A DNA stretch of 20,470 nucleotides. Origin: an uncultured Emergencia sp. (GTDB lineage: Bacteria > Bacillota > Clostridia > Peptostreptococcales > Anaerovoracaceae). Positions 16,289 to 20,470 of the stretch are shown piece after piece; the stretch's first letter is position 1, and every line of letters begins with the position of its first letter. The position numbers and the translations under genes were made by a program. The stretch covers positions 1 through 20,470 of the forward strand of contig CALLDR010000006.1 of NCBI GenBank assembly GCA_937997955.1. The letters are read 5' to 3'. The notes beneath the pieces are model-generated. The model had not been told where the DNA came from and did no database searches. It saw only the letters and a list, made by a program, of their open reading frames with translations.

Positions 16289-16294
16289 TTAACA

Positions 16295-16602
16295 GTAAAC
16301 TGAATAACAGACAAACCTTTGAGGGAGAGTAGTAAGCTTTGATACTTACCTTTGAGAGAGCTGTAGATGGTGAGATTACAGCAGGAAAAGGCAGAGCCGA
16401 ATGGACTCCTGAGGGCAAACCGAACGGTTATCACGCAGAGACTCAGTAGGGGCGCCGGAGAAGATACTCCGTTAACAAAATCGGCATATGATAGTATGCG
16501 CAGAGTGGACACAGCATAACACTGTGTCAAGCCGGGTGGCACCGCAAGAGAACTTATTACTCTTGTCCCAGCAAAAGATTTGTCTGGGACAGGAGTTTTT
16601 TT
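16295..16602 (+). promoter_or_regulatory. Tryptophan T-box riboswitch
   Basis: A leader RNA that binds uncharged tRNA and lets transcription proceed. The T-box core CGGGTGGCACCGC is at 16533-16545. After the TGGCACC bulge, CAAGAG and CTCTTG form the upper antiterminator stem and GGG/CCC the lower one. GACACAG/CTGTGTC (16508-16528) is stem III. The long structured part at about 16310-16430 is stem I. In it, GAATGGAC places TGG at 16402-16404 as the likely specifier codon, reading tryptophan; that fits the downstream gene. The competing terminator is listed separately. The exact stem I pairing was not folded. Confidence 0.9.
16559..16602 (+). terminator. Terminator arm of the Trp T-box
   Basis: TGTCCCAG (16564-16571) and CTGGGACA (16584-16591) form the stem, extended outward by ACTC/GAGT, and seven T follow at 16596-16602. 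Its 5' arm is the same sequence that closes the antiterminator, so the two folds exclude each other. Confidence 0.9.
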
Positions 16603-16762
16603 ATGGTCTAACCCGATTTGCGGGGGGCAAATTGCCGCTGGTCAAAGGCCGGGTTTCTCTGTGAGGGAGAGCCGGAAGCAAGGGCCGAACCGAACAGCAA
16701 GAAGCCGCGGCACGGGTGGCACGCCAGGCTCCTGTCCGTAAAAATGAAAGGAGCGAACTACA
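16603..16762 (+). promoter_or_regulatory. Second structured leader segment with a T-box-like core
   Basis: Between the T-box terminator and trpB. AACCCG (16610-16615) pairs with CGGGTT (16650-16655) around an inner ATTTGC/GCAAAT stem. Farther on, ACGGGTGGCACGCC at 16712-16725 resembles the T-box core. ACGG/CCGT (16712-16739) with an inner CAG/CTG stem gives an antiterminator-like fold. No U-tract follows, and AAAGGAG for trpB comes right after. It may be a relic of a tandem T-box. Confidence 0.4.
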
Positions 16763-18154
16763 ATGAGCAAAGAAATCAACAAGATCCCCTACAAAATTTA
16801 TCTGGAAGAAAGCGAAATGCCGACGCAGTATTACAACGTCAGAGCTGATATGAAGAAAAAGCCAGCGCCGCTGCTGAATCCTGGAACCCTGCAGCCGATG
16901 ACCGCCCAGGAGCTTTCCGGCGTATTCTGCGAGGAGCTGGTCAAACAGGAACTGGACGACACCACCGCGTACATCGACATTCCGCAGGAGATTCAGGATT
17001 TCTACAAGATGTACCGTCCTTCTCCGCTGGTCAGAGCGTATTGCCTGGAGGAAAAGCTGCAGACTCCGGCAAAGATCTATTACAAATTTGAAGGAAACAA
17101 TACCAGCGGCAGCCACAAGCTGAATTCTGCCATCGCTCAGGCCTACTACGCTAAAAAACAGGGCCTGAAAGGCGTGACAACAGAAACCGGCGCCGGCCAG
17201 TGGGGCACCGCCCTTTCCATGGCCTGCTCCTATCTGGATCTGGACTGCAAGGTATACATGGTAAAGGTGTCCTACGAGCAGAAGCCGTTCAGAAGAGAGG
17301 TTATGAGGACCTACGGCGCCAACGTGACCCCTTCCCCGTCCACGACAACGGAAATCGGCAAAAAGATTCTGGCTGAGCATCCGGGAACTACCGGAAGCCT
17401 GGGCTGCGCCATCTCTGAGGCAGTAGAGGACGCTACGACCCACGAAGGCTACAGATACGTATTGGGCAGCGTTTTGAACCAGGTGCTGCTCCACCAGAGC
17501 ATCATCGGCCTGGAGACCAAGACTGCCATGGACAAATACGGCATCAAGCCTGACGTGATCATCGGCTGCGCTGGCGGCGGCTCCAATCTTGGCGGACTGA
17601 TCTCCCCGTTCATGGGAGAAAAGCTGAGAGGCGAGGCCGACTACCAGATCATCGCCGTAGAGCCTGCGTCCTGCCCTAGCTTCACCCGCGGCAAATACGT
17701 CTACGATTTCTGCGATACCGGTATGGTTTGCCCTCTGGCAAAGATGTACACCCTGGGAAGCGGCTTTATCCCATCTCCGAACCACGCCGGCGGTCTCAGA
17801 TACCACGGCATGAGCTCCATTCTGTCAGAGCTTTACGATCAGGGACTCATGGAAGCCCGCAGCGAGGAGCAGACAGAGGTCTTCAAGGCAGCAACCCAGT
17901 TCGCAAGAGTAGAAGGCATCCTGCCTGCGCCGGAAAGCAGCCACGCCATCAAAGTGGCCATCGACGAGGCGCTGAAATGCAAAGAGACCGGCGAGGAAAA
18001 GACCATCCTCTTCGGACTGACAGGAACCGGCTATTTCGATCTGAAGGCATACGAGCAGTACAATAACGGAACTATGACGGATTACATTCCGACAGACGAG
18101 GACCTGCAGGTCGGCTTTGACGGCATCCCTAAGTTCCCTGGAAACGAGATTTAA
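16763..18154 (+). CDS. trpB: Tryptophan synthase beta chain, TrpB2 type
   Basis: A 463-residue PLP enzyme that joins indole and serine to form tryptophan. The PLP lysine is Lys119 in SGSHKLNSA; ETGAGQWG (141-148) has the tryptophan that marks the TrpB2 subfamily, where classic TrpB has His; CAGGGSN is the phosphate-binding loop. The longer N-terminus (about 80 residues before the PSPL block) also fits TrpB2. No trpA or other trp gene is in the window, so it is stand-alone. TrpB2 enzymes do not need TrpA in the usual way and are thought to use free indole; that role is inferred here. Expression should depend on the T-box upstream. AAGGAG lies about 9 bases before the ATG. Confidence 0.95.
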   Translation: MSKEINKIPYKIYLEESEMPTQYYNVRADMKKKPAPLLNPGTLQPMTAQELSGVFCEELVKQELDDTTAYIDIPQEIQDFYKMYRPSPLVRAYCLEEKLQTPAKIYYKFEGNNTSGSHKLNSAIAQAYYAKKQGLKGVTTETGAGQWGTALSMACSYLDLDCKVYMVKVSYEQKPFRREVMRTYGANVTPSPSTTTEIGKKILAEHPGTTGSLGCAISEAVEDATTHEGYRYVLGSVLNQVLLHQSIIGLETKTAMDKYGIKPDVIIGCAGGGSNLGGLISPFMGEKLRGEADYQIIAVEPASCPSFTRGKYVYDFCDTGMVCPLAKMYTLGSGFIPSPNHAGGLRYHGMSSILSELYDQGLMEARSEEQTEVFKAATQFARVEGILPAPESSHAIKVAIDEALKCKETGEEKTILFGLTGTGYFDLKAYEQYNNGTMTDYIPTDEDLQVGFDGIPKFPGNEI

Positions 18155-18201
18155 TTAAGTTGAAGTCTTCCTGATATTCAAGTATAAAATAAAATCCTGA
18201 A

Positions 18202-18238
18202 AAAAGACGGCCTGCGCCACAGCGGCAAGCCGTCTTTT
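18202..18238. terminator. Bidirectional rho-independent terminator
   Basis: AAAAGACGGC (18202-18211) and GCCGTCTTTT (18229-18238) form a 10-bp stem. T-rich tails flank both sides: TTTTGCTTTTT on the plus strand and TTTTTT on the minus strand. It ends trpB and the converging MFS gene. Confidence 0.9.
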
Positions 18239-18259
18239 GCTTTTTCACAGCGCCGGCGG

Positions 18260-19666
18260 TCAGCTGTTCTTGCCTCTTTTCAGCGACATAAACACGCCTG
18301 CGACACACAAGATGATGAAGACCTGGAACGCGGTGCGCATGGTGGACACCAGATCCGCGGGCGCCGCCGCGTCAAGGGTCGTATTGCCCAGGGTAAAGCC
18401 GACGACGATGGTCACCACCGCCATGCTGGAGGTGTGTCCTACGGTCCGCATGGTGGCCAAGATGGAGTTGGCAACGCTGTAGTCCTCTTTTTTTACGCAG
18501 GACATGACAGCATTGGTATTAGGCGATGAAAACAGCCCAAAGCCAAAGCCTGAAAAGATCAACGCCAGCAGAATGAACCACAGAGATGTGGAAATCCCTA
18601 CAAAGGAAAACATGACCAGGCCTCCCGTGCAGAATCCCATGCCCAGGCTGGCCAGCTTATACGGGGCGATCCTATCCGACAGTTTCCCCATGACAGGAGA
18701 AAACAACGCCTGCATCACCGGCTGGGCGATCAAGATCAACCCTGCCGTCTGTGAAGAAAAGCCCATGATGACCTGCAGGTAGATGCTCATCAGATAGCTG
18801 ATGGCATAGGTCGCTCCATAGTTGAGCAAGGCGGCCAGATTGGACAGCGTAAAGGCGGCGCTTTCTGTAAACATGGACACTCGTATCACCGGTTCCGTCT
18901 GTCTCAGCTCTACGGCGACAAAGGCGGCGCCCAGCAGGATTCCACAGACCAGAATGACCCAGCCGTATTTCAACATGGACAGATTGGTCAGGCCGTACAG
19001 GGTCACGACGATACACGCGATGTACAGGACGTTGCCCCAAAGGTCAAATTTCATGGACGTTTCCGGCTGAGGCCGCTTTGGAATCCCTTTGATGGCCAGC
19101 AGCAGCACCGCGGCGGAAATCACCGCCGTCGCCAGAAAGATGGACCGCCAGTTGAGATAGTGATTGAGGAACCCTCCGATTACCGGTCCGGCGGAAAGGC
19201 CCACATAGGTCGCCGCCGTAGACAGGCCGAGAACTCTTCCCCGCTGGTTTGCCGGATGCGCATCGATGAGGATCGCGTTATTGGTGGCAAAGATCATGGC
19301 TGCGAACAAACCCTGGGCCGCCCGCAGGGTCAGCAGCATCCAGATGTTTATCGACGCCGCGCACAGCAGGCTGGCCGCGACAAAGCCCCCAATACCCAGG
19401 AAAAATACGCTCCGGCGGCCTTTGATGTCCGCCACCTTGCCAAAGGGCACGCTCATGGCCGCCACGGCCAGTGTGTACGTCGTGATGACCCATCCGATCA
19501 GCGCCGCTCCAACGCCAAATTCCGTTTCCAGCTGCGGAATGGACAGGTTCAGCGCGCTGCTCATAAAACTGGTCAGAAAAGACGTCATCACCGCCGCCCG
19601 CAGGATCGACGCCTGCTCCTTGGATCCCTTCTTCTGCAGGTTTTCCACTGTGCCAGATGTTTCCAT
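18260..19666 (-). CDS. MFS transporter, DHA2 (EmrB/QacA-like) drug exporter family
   Basis: A 468-residue membrane protein with about 14 hydrophobic segments, the size and layout of the DHA2 proton-coupled exporters. Motif A lies after helix 2 (GKVADIKGRRSVF), and the antiporter motif C reads GLSAGPVIGGFL in helix 5. The short N-terminus (METSGTVENLQKKGSKEQ) is cytoplasmic and polar. AAGAGG lies 8 bases before the ATG. The promoter overlaps a palindrome, so a repressor is likely, but no regulator gene is next to it in the window. The substrate cannot be told from sequence; multidrug or metabolite export are both possible. Confidence 0.9.
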   Translation of the reverse strand: METSGTVENLQKKGSKEQASILRAAVMTSFLTSFMSSALNLSIPQLETEFGVGAALIGWVITTYTLAVAAMSVPFGKVADIKGRRSVFFLGIGGFVAASLLCAASINIWMLLTLRAAQGLFAAMIFATNNAILIDAHPANQRGRVLGLSTAATYVGLSAGPVIGGFLNHYLNWRSIFLATAVISAAVLLLAIKGIPKRPQPETSMKFDLWGNVLYIACIVVTLYGLTNLSMLKYGWVILVCGILLGAAFVAVELRQTEPVIRVSMFTESAAFTLSNLAALLNYGATYAISYLMSIYLQVIMGFSSQTAGLILIAQPVMQALFSPVMGKLSDRIAPYKLASLGMGFCTGGLVMFSFVGISTSLWFILLALIFSGFGFGLFSSPNTNAVMSCVKKEDYSVANSILATMRTVGHTSSMAVVTIVVGFTLGNTTLDAAAPADLVSTMRTAFQVFIILCVAGVFMSLKRGKNS

Positions 19667-19716
19667 ACTATACGCCTCTTTTCTTTTTTGCTGTTCGCTC
19701 TTTATTGTCCGGTTTA

Positions 19717-19787
19717 CTGCTTTATACCGCTTTATATTCTTTATACTGCTCTATACAGTATAGCACATCAGCCAGAAAATGGTGCAA
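19717..19787 (-). promoter_or_regulatory. MFS promoter with palindromic operator candidate and TATAAAG repeats
   Basis: On the minus strand an extended -10 TGCTATACT (core 19762-19757) and TTGCAC (19787-19782) are 19 bases apart. The -10 lies inside the palindrome CTATACAGTATAG (19751-19763). Just downstream are three imperfect copies of GTATAAAG/ATATAAAG and a fourth partial one (19717-19750). A repressor bound here would block the promoter. Confidence 0.6.
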
Positions 19788-19894
19788 TTTTTTGTATGGG
19801 CGGCGCGCGGTCCAGCGGCTCACACCAGCCTGTCAGCGGGCCTGCGGCGGCAAAGCGGCCGGTTGCAGTCAGCACGATAGGCAGCGATGTGCCC

Positions 19895-20122
19895 TTGGCA
19901 ACGGTCGGCACACTTGGCAACGGTCGGTATCCTCGGCAACTGTCGGCACACTTGGCAACGGTCGGTATCCTCAGCAGCGGTCGGTATCCTCGACAACGAT
20001 CAGCGTCCCCAGCAGCGGCCGACACACTTAGCAGCGGTCAGCGTCCTCGGCAACGGTCGACACACTTGGCAGCGGTCAGCGTCCTCGGCAACGGTCGGCA
20101 TCCTCGGCAACGGTCGGTGGTG
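19895..20122. repeat. Tandem array of twelve 19-bp units
   Basis: Twelve head-to-tail units of exactly 19 bases start at 19895; the consensus is close to TTGGCAACGGTCGGTATCC, with the last unit diverging at its end. Two unit endings alternate (CACAC and TATCC/CGTCC). A degenerate unit may precede at 19876. All three frames stay open only because the period is short; I call no gene. There are no spacers, so it is not CRISPR. The rest of the 19790-20170 region shows only a TGCGGG/CCCGCA hairpin at 20121-20140. Confidence 0.9.
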
Positions 20123-20167
20123 CGGGATTTGCGCCCCGCATTTCCTGAATCCTGAAGACCAGTCAAA

Positions 20168-20246
20168 TAAATAAAAAGCTCTGCGGACCGAGGTGGCATC
20201 GAGGCGTATTCGCGCTCCTCTCACGCCCCGGCCGCAGAACTTTTCG
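20168..20246 (-). terminator. Large hairpin terminator of the nuclease gene, with T-box-like loop
   Basis: Outer arms 20174-20186 and 20232-20244 pair over 13 positions. On the minus strand the one odd position is a U-G wobble and TTTTTATTTATTT follows; on the plus strand it is a C-A mismatch and only TTTT follows. So it should terminate the minus-strand gene ending at 20283. The 45-base loop contains, on the plus strand, GAGGTGGCATCGAGGCG, close to the T-box core. Confidence 0.7.
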
Positions 20247-20282
20247 TATTGCGTTGCTTTTTATGTTGCTCTCATACTGGAC

Positions 20283-20470
20283 CTATAACTGGTCGATCTC
20301 CTCCAGGCTGAGTTCTGTCGCGGCCGCGATTTCCTCAGGCTTCATGCCGGCGGCCTTCAGCTTAGCAGCGATTTCCCTTCTGGCCTTGGTATCTCCCTGC
20401 TGCTCACCGGCTTCTCGTCCTTCCTCTCTGGCCAGGTATTCCATATGCTTCACATGCTCCTCGAACGTCA
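20283..20470 (-). CDS. Rpn/PD-(D/E)XK nuclease-family protein, C-terminal fragment
   Basis: Only the last 61 codons are in the window; the gene runs past the right edge. The visible part is Glu/Arg/Ala-rich (YLAREEGREAGEQQGDTKAR), followed by IAAKLKAAGMKPEEIAAATE and LSLEEIDQL. This tail, with a helix and then a short helix-turn-helix-like segment ending in LSxEEI-x-x-L, is typical of Rpn-family recombination-promoting nucleases, often annotated as putative transposases. The catalytic domain is not visible, so activity cannot be judged. The hairpin at 20168-20246 should end its transcript. Confidence 0.7.
   Translation of the reverse strand, partial: TFEEHVKHMEYLAREEGREAGEQQGDTKARREIAAKLKAAGMKPEEIAAATELSLEEIDQL

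Noticed and set aside
19895..20122. CRISPR array
   Set aside because: The 19-bp units touch each other with no unique spacers, and no cas gene is present.
19160..20174. Plus-strand open frames over the MFS gene and tandem array
   Set aside because: One part is antisense to the transporter, and the rest is forced open by the 19-bp repeat.

Overview
The window looks like chromosome from an anaerobic, fairly GC-rich member of the Clostridia. Three things point there: [FeFe]-hydrogenase maturation genes (hydE, hydG, hydF) with the small TM1266-type regulator, a tryptophan T-box leader, and Firmicutes-style ribosome binding sites and sigma-A promoters. The N-terminal part of the M23 peptidase also matches a family known mainly from clostridia. 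A lineage such as Anaerovoracaceae is only a guess; nothing here fixes it.

Layout. Bases 1-480 hold a nested repeat (three copies of a ~125-bp core separated by 29-30-bp sub-repeats). On the minus strand, mtaB and a HIT-family gene (2171-533) form a coupled pair. A divergent 302-bp gap with a duplicated 62-bp element leads to a plus-strand secreted cell-wall enzyme that joins an M23 peptidase to a NodB polysaccharide deacetylase (2474-4222). Converging on it is a minus-strand cluster (8636-4428): a nicotinamidase-like hydrolase, a doubtful 32-codon ORF, nadE, murE and a BTAD/SARP-like regulator with a degenerate GGDEF-like C-terminus. After a 420-bp divergent gap comes a tightly packed plus-strand operon: TM1266-type regulator, hydE, hydG, hydF, proB, proA (9057-15233). 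hydF/proB and proB/proA overlap by 8 and 4 bases. A ZIP metal transporter follows. Then a sigma-A promoter and a Trp T-box riboswitch drive a stand-alone TrpB2-type tryptophan synthase beta chain with no trpA in view. A shared terminator separates it from a minus-strand 14-helix-type MFS exporter, whose promoter overlaps a palindromic operator candidate. The last 600 bases hold a 12-unit, 19-bp tandem repeat, a large hairpin with a T-box-like core in its loop, and the 3' end of an Rpn/PD-(D/E)XK nuclease-type gene.

How the genes work together. The hyd genes build the 2Fe subcluster of the H-cluster for an [FeFe] hydrogenase encoded elsewhere; proBA make glutamate-5-semialdehyde for proline. 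The nicotinamidase and nadE form a short NAD salvage route, while murE supplies peptidoglycan precursor. TrpB2 under a Trp-sensing leader suggests salvage of indole to tryptophan when charged tRNA-Trp is scarce.

No clearly new defence, CRISPR or phage system is visible. The features most worth follow-up are the stand-alone T-box/TrpB2 unit with its second T-box-like core, the BTAD-degenerate-GGDEF regulator, the HydF low-complexity extension, the M23-NodB fusion and the two unusual repeat arrays. All functions are read from sequence motifs by eye; no database search was run.
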